DNA of 64,000 nt from Burkholderia sp. 9120 (lineage in GTDB: Bacteria > Pseudomonadota > Gammaproteobacteria > Burkholderiales > Burkholderiaceae), in NCBI RefSeq assembly GCF_000745015.1, contig NZ_JQNA01000002.1, forward strand, positions 992,001-1,056,000, written 5' to 3'. Positions within the stretch are counted from its first letter, which is position 1. The number at the start of each line of letters is the position of its first letter. The notes under the pieces were generated by a model, which worked only from the letters and a program-made list of their open reading frames with translations, ran no database searches and was not told the DNA's origin. The translations under genes were made by a program, and so were the position numbers. This document shows, one piece after another, positions 19,298-28,496 of the stretch.

Positions 19298-20434
19298 TCA
19301 CTCACCCAATACCTTGAATGCGTTTTGAGCTTCACGCCAACGCAGCGGCGGACTCTGATGATCGTAGTGGTTAACAATGGATGCAACAGCATTTGATGCT
19401 GCCTCGTTCATCCCGCCGTCTGCCGCTCTTGCCACGCGGTAACGAGCCCAGAAGAATCCCCGTGTATCCACACAGGAAAACGCCTCATTGCCCGCCGATT
19501 CCGGATGGTCTATAACCGGCGCGGGCAAATAATGACCGTTGACAAGGTGCGTGAACCACTGAGGATTATATGGGCCACCGACAAACCACCCGCGGAACTC
19601 CCAGTACTGAGAATAGTTGTACCGCCCGGTTAGCTGCTTGAATCCTCGCCCCCTAAATTTCACCCCGTCGCCCGCGTCTGTATTGCCGAGACCAGTGTTG
19701 CCTTCGTACATATTAAAGTAAGCGACAGCAGCAGAAGATGCCGGCGGCGATCGAAGATAGCCCTCGGTCTCCGGCATGATGGAAACGTGGCTCGTGCTAA
19801 TCGCATTAGCAATTGCAACCGAACTTTCGCGCACTACCATCATGTAGTAGGACTCGATTGCAGCTTGCCCAAAGAAGTGCGACATCCGAACTGATTTGTT
19901 CAATCCATATTTCCTGAAGACCTTGTTGATGCTAAGCCGATACCGATCTTTGTACTCCGCACCAGTCTTTCCAACATTGGTGTAGTTTGACTCGGCATAA
20001 ACCTGAGCCAATTCGCCTTGGCTGAGCCAGCCGCACTTGCGGAAATGTCGAATGAATTGCAGCGGGTGGAAAAACCAAAGCTTGCCATGCGGCAAACCAG
20101 TTTTGTCCCAAAACTGAAATTTTGCCAGCAGCGCGAGAAAGTCACTGTAACCACTCGGATTGGTCTGACTCTGCTCGCCATAGAACCCGTCCGACGCGTT
20201 CAACCGCGAATAGCGGCTCTCGTTATGCGCGCTGTCCCATTCGGTCGGTGCTTCGCATATGAAACCCTTGAGCTTCGCGCGGATCAACTCGTCGCTCTTG
20301 ATGTCGTTGGCTAACGCGTCTTCGTCTTCGTACTCTTTCGCGTCGGCAGGCGACAGCGGCACGTGGCCAACGATCTGTTTCAGTTCTTCGATGTCGCACA
20401 TCCCGTCATCGCTATATAGCGGATTCCATCGCAA
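19298..20434 (-). pseudogene. 5'-truncated T6SS peptidoglycan hydrolase effector (GH19-like)
   Basis: The 378-aa frame aligns by eye with the C-terminal half of the island effector at 36646. Shared elements are the WFFHPLQFIRHF / WYFHPIGLVSNF segment, the GH19 core SHFFGQAAIES, and RGRGFKQLTGRYNY. It begins with a TTG codon inside what would be a calcium-loop region (SDDGMCDIEELK), and an in-frame TGA lies 12 bp upstream. The N-terminal M23-type domain and any VgrG are missing, so this is a decayed or orphan toxin module. The enzymatic core looks intact, so activity is not excluded. Confidence 0.65.
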
Positions 20435-20610
20435 CTTTTGAGTTCATTACGTAGATGCGCTGTACCGCGGATGTCGCGAGCGACAAGCGTTTGCTGCAGC
20501 CGTGGCCTAGAATAGTGAACTGCGAGCGGCGGTGGCGAATCAAGTCGTCCTAGCTTTACATAGAATTTCTCCTGCGCACCATTTGATATTCGCTCAGCGA
20601 CTGAAAAACG

Positions 20611-20671
20611 AAAAGCCGTTGAATCTCTACAGATTCAACGGCTTATCATTCATTCTTTGGCGGAGAGACGG
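20611..20671. repeat. attL: left direct repeat of the island
   Basis: It contains a 14-bp-stem hairpin (20613-20626 with 20631-20644) and then the 14 bp tggcggagagacgg, identical to the 3' end of the tRNA-Ser gene at 52945. The same order occurs at 52899-52958, with small differences in the hairpin loop and the linker. Confidence 0.85.
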
Positions 20672-20796
20672 TCCGTCTGCTTTGAATGCATCGGCGTTCA
20701 AAAAAATTCACTCACCTCTCTGCAATCTCTTATCCACATTGGGCTTCATGGCAACATCTGTTCATTAGCACTCACGTGAACGCTAATGAATTCCGC

Positions 20797-20802
20797 TATA
20801 AT
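20797..20802 (+). promoter_or_regulatory. -10 box of the integrase promoter
   Basis: A perfect TATAAT lies 38 bp before the ATG at 20840 and inside any longer reading of the frame, which supports 20840 as the start. The -35 region is poor. Confidence 0.5.
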
Positions 20803-20812
20803 CAGATTTTTA

Positions 20813-20836
20813 TTTGATAGTCGATTTGATAGTCGA
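20813..20836 (+). repeat. Two tandem 12-bp repeats, possible integrase arm sites or operator
   Basis: The unit tttgatagtcga occurs twice back to back, between the -10 box and the integrase start. Its first 11 bp recur at 52868-52878, just inside the right att site. Repeats near both ends of an integrated element suggest arm-type integrase sites; the position also allows autoregulation. Confidence 0.5.
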
Positions 20837-20839
20837 ACG

Positions 20840-22036
20840 ATGCCGAGAGCCGCTAACAGACTGAGTCCACTGACGGTCACGAGGACTACCAAGCCGGGGC
20901 TGTATGCCGACGGCGGTGGCCTGTATCTGCAAATCACTGCCGCTGGAGTCAAGTCGTGGCTCTTCCGCTATATGCGCGCGGGCAAAGCGCGCGGTATGGG
21001 GCTCGGTCCTGTGCACACAATCGGCTTAGCTGAAGCGCGGACACGTACCTTGGATTGTCGCCGCCTTTTACTGGACGGCGTTGATCCGATTGATTCACGA
21101 AACGCCGAGCGCGCAGCGCAGCGGGTCGCACAGGCCAACGAGATGACGTTCGAGCAATGCGCCGAGAAATACATCGAGGCGCACCGTGCGGGGTGGAAGA
21201 ATGCGAAACATGCGGACCAGTGGACAAACACGCTGAGTACCTATGCCGCCCCCGTCTTCGATTCCTTGCCCGTCTCAGCGATTGATACCGCACTAGTCAT
21301 GAGAGTACTGGAGCCGATCTGGGCGACAAAGACCGAGACGGCGTCGCGAGTACGCGGCCGCATCGAGTCCGTGCTCGACTGGGCAACGGTGCGCGGCTAT
21401 CGCGCCGGGGAAAATCCTGCACGCCTCAAGGGTCATCTCGCCACACTGCTGCCGAAGCGCTCCCGGGTCCGGAAGGTCGAGCATCACCCCGCACTGCCGT
21501 ATGCACAGCTTGGCGAGTTCATGCAAACGTTGCGATCGCAGGAAGGCGTCGCTGCGCGCGCGCTTGAATTTCTCATCCTTACAGCTACCCGAACGAATGA
21601 AGTCATCGGCTCCACATGGTCTGAGTTCAATTTGGACGAGGGCGTTTGGACCGTCCCTCCTGAGCGCATGAAGATGGGAAAGGAGCATCGCGTGCCACTG
21701 TCTGCACGAGCCATCGAGATCATTAAGGCGCAGAAAGAAGTAAAGCGGGGAGACTACGTCTTTCAGGGGGCGCGTGACAAAAAACCCTTGTCCAACATGG
21801 CGATGTTGCAATTGCTTGAGCGTATGAAGCATGACGACATAACCGTGCATGGCTTCCGCTCGACGTTCCGAGACTGGGCAGGTGAGACGACTCACTACCC
21901 AAGGGAAGTGTGTGAGGCCGCCTTGGCTCACGGCATCAAAGACAAGGCCGAAGCAGCATACGCTCGTGGCGATCTGTTCGTAAAGCGAGCCGCATTGATG
22001 CAAGCTTGGGCGACGTACTGCGATTGGCGCAAGTAG
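20840..22036 (+). CDS. P4-type tyrosine recombinase (integrase)
   Basis: This 398-aa integrase has the N-terminal DUF4102 region (LTVTRTTKPGLYADGGGLYLQITAAG), a central core-binding domain, and a catalytic domain with Arg in LILTATRTNEVIGS, His-x-x-Arg in VHGFRSTFRDWAGE, and the nucleophile Tyr in KAEAAYARGDL. P4 integrases recombine tRNA 3' ends, which matches the tRNA-Ser att sites. Start chosen downstream of the TATAAT at 20797. It recombines the island with the chromosome. Confidence 0.93.
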   Translation: MPRAANRLSPLTVTRTTKPGLYADGGGLYLQITAAGVKSWLFRYMRAGKARGMGLGPVHTIGLAEARTRTLDCRRLLLDGVDPIDSRNAERAAQRVAQANEMTFEQCAEKYIEAHRAGWKNAKHADQWTNTLSTYAAPVFDSLPVSAIDTALVMRVLEPIWATKTETASRVRGRIESVLDWATVRGYRAGENPARLKGHLATLLPKRSRVRKVEHHPALPYAQLGEFMQTLRSQEGVAARALEFLILTATRTNEVIGSTWSEFNLDEGVWTVPPERMKMGKEHRVPLSARAIEIIKAQKEVKRGDYVFQGARDKKPLSNMAMLQLLERMKHDDITVHGFRSTFRDWAGETTHYPREVCEAALAHGIKDKAEAAYARGDLFVKRAALMQAWATYCDWRK

Positions 22037-22368
22037 CGTTCGTTCATCGTGACTAACAGGAGCCCAATGATCTACGACTTTCTTTGAGGCATTGACGCCC
22101 ATCGAAAAATATAATAGATTTTGCATCCATTGGCGTGCAGGTTAGTACAACTGCGCGGCAATCTTCGAAGTGCGGCTCCTGGCTGCTCTTTGTCGGGATT
22201 CGGCTGAACGGGGTTCGGCGGTCCATCTGTCGTTTGCGCTTCCAGGCGCAATCGCGCGCGCTGGCAATATTGCGGCACGCGCTGACAGAGGGCTGGCGAA
22301 CCGCGCCACCTCGAGTCTGCGTCTGGAAGTTTTCCACCTTGAACAGGTGTTACTTTCTGGACGTTAAA
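22037..22368. other. Integrase to AlpA-like gene spacer
   Basis: About 330 bp. Short frames occur on both strands, but none has a convincing start or protein-like composition. It probably carries the promoter of the AlpA-like gene. Confidence 0.5.
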
Positions 22369-22686
22369 ATGACGCACCCCAAACCTCGTATTTTCCCGCC
22401 TTCGGTTCCTGCAGTAGCCCTACAGCAGGGTTCCGCCGAGTTTCCAACGAGTTCAAGACCGTATCCCGAATCAGCGTACTCGCCGACGTTTGCGTTGGCG
22501 ACTGCCGCATCGGACCGCATTCTTCTTCAGCCTGAAGTCCTCGATATGGTCAGGATCGGTCGAACGACCCTGTACAAGATGGTCAAAGCCGGGACATTTC
22601 CGGCACCGCTGCATCTGACCAAGCGCATCCGCGGGTGGAAACTGTCCGCCGTCCAGCAGTTCCTCGCGTCTGTGGAGGGTGAGTAA
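22369..22686 (+). CDS. AlpA-like helix-turn-helix protein
   Basis: The 105-aa protein has a disordered first half and a C-terminal excisionase/AlpA-type winged HTH: LLQPEVLDMVRIGRTTLYKMVKAGTFP and then RGWKLSAVQQFLAS. AlpA proteins in P4-like islands activate the integrase or excision. It is the first of a tight pair; the next gene starts at the base after its stop. Start at 22369 chosen because upstream sequence in frame is not protein-like. Confidence 0.75.
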   Translation: MTHPKPRIFPPSVPAVALQQGSAEFPTSSRPYPESAYSPTFALATAASDRILLQPEVLDMVRIGRTTLYKMVKAGTFPAPLHLTKRIRGWKLSAVQQFLASVEGE

Positions 22687-23826
22687 ATGCCGCTCGAGAA
22701 CGGTGGCCTGCCGCCGAAAAGCGGCGACCAACGCCGCCCCCCGCATCGTATCTTCGGAAGCGACGAGCCAGACTACACTCGAAAACCGAAAGCGCCCTAC
22801 CACGCGGCCAAATCGTCGAACGGTACCTCGCGTAAGGCTTCGACGAATCAAGCCCGCGCCGCGACAAAGAAAACGGCAGACACGCAGCCGAGTCCGCGTC
22901 TTCCGAAGGCAGCAGATCAGGTGTCGGCAGGCCTCGTGATCGTCTGCATCCACGACCACGAAATATCGGACGATGTGCGAAACGCTTTCGAGATGGAAGT
23001 CATGGTCGCCGGTGAACAGACCGGGTTGGCAATGCCGAATGTGGAGTATGTACTGTCTCTCCGATCCGGCGGTCCAAGTGCATCTTCAGATGCGAAAGCG
23101 AGCACTGCGGCCGAAAACATTCCAGAGGATGCCGCCGAACGACGTTTCGAGTTCTATGGTCCGCGCGCGAGCTATAACTTCTTCTGCAACGAAGGACTTG
23201 ACGCGCTTCAGCAAGCTATTGAAGGTGCTACCGGCAATTGCGTAACAGTTGCCGTCACTGCCTCTTCGCCCTCTGACCGTTATTTCATCGATACGCTCGC
23301 TCGCGTCCGTACCACCGCAGTCGCCGCCAATACGTACGTCATCGCTTTTGTCGGGTACGAAGAATCGGGTGCAATGCCTGAGCTCGACGACTTTTGCGAG
23401 CGTTATCTTGAAGTTGAAACCTGCGAACCCGGCCCGGGCGCGCAAGACGCGTTCTCCATTGCAATTCCCGCTCGGAAGCGGTTGCAGAAACGCGGCATCG
23501 GCAAGGTTATGTGCAGCGTGGACTATGTGAACGACCGTTGCGATCGTTCATATGAACGGTTTATTGCAGCCTCAGTCAAGGACCGCTTTATCTGGGAGCT
23601 TGCAGCACATCGCGCCGCTTATGAAGAAATCGGTCGGATATTGAAATGCAGCAAATCGACCATTTCACGCCACCTCAAGTCGATGCGAAAGCAACTTGGG
23701 AAAGTGCGCCTCCAGAAGATGTCTGACGAGCGCTTCGAGGAATATCTCGAACTGTGTGAAGTTGAAAGCAACATCGACGAGCAGGAAAATGCGAATGAGC
23801 CGCACGCGAACGACGCGGACTTCTGA
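22687..23826 (+). CDS. Unknown island protein with C-terminal HTH
   Basis: This 379-aa protein has a basic, low-complexity N-terminus (1-80), a central alpha/beta domain (LVIVCIHDHE, VTVAVTASSPSDRYFIDTLARV, TYVIAFVGYEE) and a C-terminal HTH at ~315-345 (YEEIGRILKCSKSTISRHLKSM). The central domain resembles RecA-like/RepA-type folds but I see no Walker A motif. It is abutted to the AlpA-like gene. It may be a replication- or excision-related regulator; function not recognised. Confidence 0.6.
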   Translation: MPLENGGLPPKSGDQRRPPHRIFGSDEPDYTRKPKAPYHAAKSSNGTSRKASTNQARAATKKTADTQPSPRLPKAADQVSAGLVIVCIHDHEISDDVRNAFEMEVMVAGEQTGLAMPNVEYVLSLRSGGPSASSDAKASTAAENIPEDAAERRFEFYGPRASYNFFCNEGLDALQQAIEGATGNCVTVAVTASSPSDRYFIDTLARVRTTAVAANTYVIAFVGYEESGAMPELDDFCERYLEVETCEPGPGAQDAFSIAIPARKRLQKRGIGKVMCSVDYVNDRCDRSYERFIAASVKDRFIWELAAHRAAYEEIGRILKCSKSTISRHLKSMRKQLGKVRLQKMSDERFEEYLELCEVESNIDEQENANEPHANDADF

Positions 23827-24452
23827 CACAAAGTAATCGTTGCACACTTCCCATGGAACACGCGGAACGCGTGGAACGAGCCTTCGTCGTCAAACGTCGT
23901 AGCCTGACAGCGAGAACGGGCCGTCATACCTGACAGCCCGTTCTCGAACTTGCCCCCAACGCACGCCAAACATCACTTCGGCGGCGACCTTCAGCATACC
24001 GTTGAACATTAGACTCAGGCTATGTCGCCGTCGCCACGTAGCTGATTGCGTCTCGAAATCCAGAATGCACTGTCGCTATTCGACAGCGTAGTCACGACGT
24101 GCACACGTCGCGCGGCTCCCACGTCATGGGTCTAATAAGAGAGTAATCCCATATATATCTATCAATAGTAGATACAGAAGCCCTTCCCTACAGGCACGCG
24201 CCAGCACGATCTGCGCATCGTCATTTGCTTCCTGAACGACATCGCTGCGCAGCCAGCAAATCCGCTCATTTGCACTCTCCCGGGAAATTGTAAAAGCATG
24301 TGCATCGCTGACATGCACTCACACGCCGTTTGCAACGAGTCGTTCGCATCTGCGAACCAGCTGCCGTTCAAAGTATGCGCGCTCGCATGTCGCCGATGCT
24401 AACCGACGTTCAGACAAGAACGCTTGCTCATCAATTTCTCGAAGGATTTTCC
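23827..24452. other. 626-bp spacer before the Rep-like gene, with an inverted repeat
   Basis: No convincing gene. cgagaacgggc (23911-23921) pairs with gcccgttctcg (23936-23946) across a 14-nt loop, giving a strong hairpin downstream of the HTH gene. It lacks a T-tract. Given the Rep-like gene downstream, this spacer is where a replication origin would be expected, but I cannot identify one. Confidence 0.5.
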
Positions 24453-25682
24453 ATGCGTGTGCGCCGCCCCTCTATTCCCACACCGAAGCCCCCTGTCGTA
24501 GATCGCCTAGCGTTCCTGCTGCGCTGGGCCACCAGCCCTAATGACGATCAGCAAGTCATGCTCGAACGTGTTCGCCGTCGCGTTCAGAAGGAAATTGACG
24601 ATGGCTCCTGTGAGCATGCCTTCGTTAAGCTCAATCACTACCGTCTGAATTTTCGCATCCGTCTTGACGGCGGTACACAGCCGCTCGTTCAGATTGGTGC
24701 CCGCATTCCCGAGCGCCAGAAAGGCGGTATCCGCGTCGACATGAATCCCGCGAAATTCGCGCCCGGCGATATGAAGCAGTTTCATGAGGTGATGGGTCGC
24801 ATCGTCGGTCCCTCATACCCGCGTTTGCTTCGCCGTCCGCTGCTGCACCGTGTTGATTTTGCGGTTGATGTTGTCCATGCCGACCTGAGCCGCATGCTCG
24901 TTTCGTACACCAACGCGCATCGCTTCACCATGTTCGGCAAACGTGTGAGCACGAAAGGCAACGTCGAGGGCTACAATTTCGGGAGCGTTACCAGCAGCTA
25001 CATGACCGCTGTGTACGCCAAGGATATCGAGCAGATGCATCGCGCGGTTGTCGATATCGCAAAGAAAGGGTTGCGGCGCGAATCGCTCAAGGCAAACGTG
25101 ATCAAGCAGGCGGAGCAGTTGTGCGGTGCGCCGCCGAAAGTGCGTGTCGAAGTTCGTAGCATGAAGATGAATAACATGTCGCCGCACAAGCTCGCGAGTC
25201 AGCCCAACCGCTTCAAGCGTTTCGCGTTTGCATATCTACCGGACTCTGGCGGCGCATTGCCTGCATGGCTGGAAACAGCGTTTCTGTCGTTGTGCCGCGA
25301 TAAGGGCGTGAAGGCCGCGCTGAACACATTCAAGGGCTCTGAGCATGCCCGCAAAGTGAACGCGTTCTGGAAGTCGCGTCAGTGCACGTGGTGGAACCCG
25401 GGGCCGATGTGGGCGCAGGCATGCGCGGCGCTGCGTCAGCTCGGTGTGTTTCCTGCTGCGGCGTTCAAGCCTGAAGAAGCCCGCCCGGAAAAAGTGCTGA
25501 ATCTGGATGATGTTGCGCCGCGCTTCGCGAAACCCGTGAAGCGCCCCGGTCAGCATGTAACGTTCAAACGCACGTATCCCGGCATTGTTCAGCGATCCAC
25601 GCCCCGTACCATTGCATTGACGCCGCGTACAGGAAGTGCTCGTGAACAAGTAGCCGCTGTAACCCGCAATCGTCGAACCTAA
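24453..25682 (+). CDS. Possible replication initiation protein (Rep_trans/RstA-like)
   Basis: A 409-aa basic protein. LHRVDFAVDVVHADLSRM and the YNFGSVTSSYMTAVYAKDIE region resemble the core of replication initiation factors of filamentous phages and small plasmids, with VRVEVRSMK a later conserved strand. Start at 24453 follows gaaggat; upstream ATGs give no homology. With int and AlpA-like genes it fits a satellite-phage-like replication module. The family call is by eye and moderately uncertain. Confidence 0.5.
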   Translation: MRVRRPSIPTPKPPVVDRLAFLLRWATSPNDDQQVMLERVRRRVQKEIDDGSCEHAFVKLNHYRLNFRIRLDGGTQPLVQIGARIPERQKGGIRVDMNPAKFAPGDMKQFHEVMGRIVGPSYPRLLRRPLLHRVDFAVDVVHADLSRMLVSYTNAHRFTMFGKRVSTKGNVEGYNFGSVTSSYMTAVYAKDIEQMHRAVVDIAKKGLRRESLKANVIKQAEQLCGAPPKVRVEVRSMKMNNMSPHKLASQPNRFKRFAFAYLPDSGGALPAWLETAFLSLCRDKGVKAALNTFKGSEHARKVNAFWKSRQCTWWNPGPMWAQACAALRQLGVFPAAAFKPEEARPEKVLNLDDVAPRFAKPVKRPGQHVTFKRTYPGIVQRSTPRTIALTPRTGSAREQVAAVTRNRRT

Positions 25683-26090
25683 AACGCTGCATCGTAAGCG
25701 GTCGGCTAGTGTCAAATCGCCGTATGTCCGTTGTCTCGACTCAGCGCACGCGCACTGCGACATGAAGACGGGCATCCACGATGCCCGTCTCTGTTGACCA
25801 CGACCGCTCACTACCACCCCTAAACGGAATGACATCTCAACGTTGGTCCGGTGCCGCTTTCAAGGTGCGGTGGTCGCCAACTATTCCCATTGCTTCGAGG
25901 ACGGATTGCTGCCGCAGAGCCCGACTCGTCGCGCTCCTGTGAGACTAGCTACCAAGCGCACGGCTAGAGTTGTCAGGCACACCCTCGAAAATGTTAAAGT
26001 TAATAAGAAATTCCGGGCGAAGCGTGCATGGCGAACCAATCAGCCAATGCGACCGAAAACAAAAATGCAACAGCGCCGTAGGGACACAGC
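25683..26090. other. Spacer of ~410 bp without a supported gene
   Basis: One frame of ~80 codons runs into the next gene but is Arg-rich in a way typical of shadow frames. Near 25990 the DNA is AT-rich (gttaaagttaataag) and could hold the promoter of the next gene. Confidence 0.4.
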
Positions 26091-26756
26091 ATGAAATCCG
26101 CGATTTTTGGTCTTGTCGGCGTAATCATTGGCGCGATCCTGACTGCCACCCTCACTGTGGTACGCGAACTATGGTTTCAGCGCAGGAAGGACGCAAAGGA
26201 TCGTGAATATCTAGCCGTTCAGGTGTCCGGCCAGCTAGAGCGCTATGTTGCTGAGTGCATGGAGGTGGCCCGGGATTACGGACTCTATCAAGGGCAGCGA
26301 AACGCACTGAACGAGTGTGAGGCTCAAGCCGAAGAGCCCAAATTTGAGCCTGAATTGCTGAAGGTAGAATGGAAGTCCCTGCCGGTAGACCTGATGTATG
26401 AAATCCTTGATTTTCCAATCCGAGCCGAGGAGGCGAAGCGGCACTCCGATAGTGCATACGAGCACGCATTCCCTCCGGACTATGAAGATTGGTTTGTGGA
26501 ACGGCAGTATCAATATGCAAAGCTAGGACTAGCTGCGTCGTCCCTCGCTGCCAGACTGCGTGACAACGTAGGCTTACCGCCCCGGCCAGCACCGGACAAA
26601 TATTTTAATCCGCTGGAGTTCATGGCCAACCGCGTCCTGCAGGTCGAGCACCAAAGGAAGACGTGGGAACGAGAAGCGATGCTTGGGCATACGGCTCCCA
26701 CTATCAGCCCCACGCCGGGAAATGCGGACAGCCACCCGCGACCGGCCGACAGCTGA
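26091..26756 (+). CDS. Membrane-anchored protein of unknown function
   Basis: 221 aa. One N-terminal transmembrane helix (residues ~4-28, FGLVGVIIGAILTATLTVV) is followed by a charged helical cytoplasmic domain and a disordered Pro-rich tail. Island proteins of this shape are often annotated only as hypothetical. No motif recognised. Confidence 0.6.
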   Translation: MKSAIFGLVGVIIGAILTATLTVVRELWFQRRKDAKDREYLAVQVSGQLERYVAECMEVARDYGLYQGQRNALNECEAQAEEPKFEPELLKVEWKSLPVDLMYEILDFPIRAEEAKRHSDSAYEHAFPPDYEDWFVERQYQYAKLGLAASSLAARLRDNVGLPPRPAPDKYFNPLEFMANRVLQVEHQRKTWEREAMLGHTAPTISPTPGNADSHPRPADS

Positions 26757-26849
26757 TGCCGGAGCCTGCGGAGCCGAAGCCGCCGCGCAAATATCCCGTC
26801 AATTGCACTGGCGAACGTTGCCTCGTAGTCAGTCGCTGCCCAATCCCGA

Positions 26850-27290
26850 TCATCGAATTGCCTGAACCGGTGGTACATATTCGATGGTGTGCTCACCAGG
26901 TGTGAATGCGTAGTAAAAGAAATTTCCGTCGCTATCGGGGTGCCGGATGAATGCGCACCCAGGATCAGATGCACCCAACGTCACATCAAAAAGATCGCCG
27001 TGCTCGTCGGCAACGACCGAGTGCGCGGTAAATCGCCTAGCAGGCGGCAGCGCCAAAAACGACACGTCAAGCCAGCCGCGCACAGCCTTTTGACCGGGAT
27101 GCGACTCAACCCAGCGGTCGACGTTCTGATGGCAACCGCCAGGCGCAGGAGTCCACCCGTCGAACTTGTCGGCAAAACGGGGTACCCGACGTGCCGTTAC
27201 GGCGAGCAATGCCAGTGTTGCCGCCAAGCCCCTCTTTTGATCCGGGGTCGGTGAGGACTCACCCGTGAAGCCCGCTTCTGCATTTGCCAT
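26850..27290 (-). CDS. Unknown protein with a conserved-looking Cys/His pair
   Basis: This 146-aa protein has GGCHQNVDRWVESHPGQ followed ~35 residues later by FTAHSVVADEHGDLFDVTL. The spacing of a Cys near a helix start and a His-Ser strand suggests a papain- or transglutaminase-like fold, but I cannot name a family. Start at 27290 (MANAEAGF) avoids an unlikely N-terminal extension. It is convergent with the 26091 gene. Confidence 0.5.
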   Translation of the reverse strand: MANAEAGFTGESSPTPDQKRGLAATLALLAVTARRVPRFADKFDGWTPAPGGCHQNVDRWVESHPGQKAVRGWLDVSFLALPPARRFTAHSVVADEHGDLFDVTLGASDPGCAFIRHPDSDGNFFYYAFTPGEHTIEYVPPVQAIR

Positions 27291-27500
27291 TTGGCACCCC
27301 GATATTCCAGAATCCTCTTCATTGGGCGCGTTATCAATCAACGCGCACTTCCAAAGGCGCATAGCGCCAATATGGCTTTATGCGCTGCGCATTTTTGAGG
27401 CCAGAGAACTCCCTTCATCGGTGGTTCTCAAGTTTCACTGTCGTCATGTCGATATAGTGTTCGTAATCGATTTGCTTACCACATATATCGAAACCAGAAA

Positions 27501-28247
27501 ATGCTTACCGAGATTCTAGGGGCTGCCGCGACCGGCGCTATTATCAGCGCATTCGCGACCATGCGGGTTGCTGCGCGCAATATCCACGTCGACAGCGTTA
27601 CGAAAGAACGGACAAAATGGCGTGAACATATCCGCGAACTTGCGGACAAGCTCACGATGGCTACGAGAAATGGACAGCTTCAAGAGGTTCAGCGTCTGCG
27701 TCTTCAGTTTCAGCTTCGTCTGAACCCTCAGGACGAAGCTGATCGCTCGATTCTCAGCAACATCGATCGTATAGTGACCGCACCTGCCACACAACGATTG
27801 GTCGCTCTTGATGACGTAACGGCGCGAGTCGCTCTGTTGCTGAAGCATGACTGGGAACGTGCAAAGTACGAGACGCGGTTTTTGATCACGCGAGGCAAGG
27901 CACCGCAGCGGGTTGCGTACGTTCCTGCCACTGTCGTCGGGAGCGAGGTGTCGGCGGGGCGCAATATGCCCTTCTTGACCGCGGTCGGCTGGCTCGCAAC
28001 TATGATCGCAGCGGCGGGTGTGATCTTCTTTCTTGCTGCCGGGTTATCGAAGCCCTTTAGCGAGCTTTTGATGAACTTCAATGATCCTGCTACGACACAC
28101 CCCGCTCGAGAGTGGGTCGGTCTTGCGGTAGCGGCTCTCATTTTTGGGTTGATGTGGTCGATCCTACACCTTGTCTTCAAGATCGCTGAAAAGAAACTCG
28201 TCGATGAAGGTGGGCGTTCTGTGGCGAAGCGGCGAGTGAATGTGTAA
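27501..28247 (+). CDS. Membrane protein of unknown function
   Basis: 248 aa with a short N-terminal hydrophobic segment (ILGAAATGAIISAFATM), a long charged helical region (~25-140) and two C-terminal TMs (~158-180 and ~208-228). The layout, cytoplasmic helical region plus TMs, recalls small membrane effectors of defence systems, but there is no recognisable domain. Likely its own promoter in the 210-bp gap upstream. Confidence 0.6.
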   Translation: MLTEILGAAATGAIISAFATMRVAARNIHVDSVTKERTKWREHIRELADKLTMATRNGQLQEVQRLRLQFQLRLNPQDEADRSILSNIDRIVTAPATQRLVALDDVTARVALLLKHDWERAKYETRFLITRGKAPQRVAYVPATVVGSEVSAGRNMPFLTAVGWLATMIAAAGVIFFLAAGLSKPFSELLMNFNDPATTHPAREWVGLAVAALIFGLMWSILHLVFKIAEKKLVDEGGRSVAKRRVNV

Positions 28248-28496
28248 TGTTCGTAGCGAACTCGATTGGCAATCGCATTCAATATTTGGCGGATGCACTA
28301 GCTTACCTAATCGCCGGTCCCCGCCTTAGTCCCCGGAGAATGCCAGGAATTCGCGGGCGATGTCATGGTTGCCTGTTAACGGGAGGGTTGCACATCGCTT
28401 TAGCTACGACTTGCAGTTCGGCACAGATGCATAGGGCGGGGTCAGCGGCTGAGGGCAGCGTCGACCCGATTCGTAGGCATTGCTTCTATAAAAACG

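Larger units (their letters stand above)
20447..20839. other. Left island boundary region without genes
   Basis: About 390 bp between the effector remnant and the integrase. It holds the left att repeat with its hairpin, a TATAAT box and two tandem 12-bp repeats, listed separately. No other gene is visible. Confidence 0.7.
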
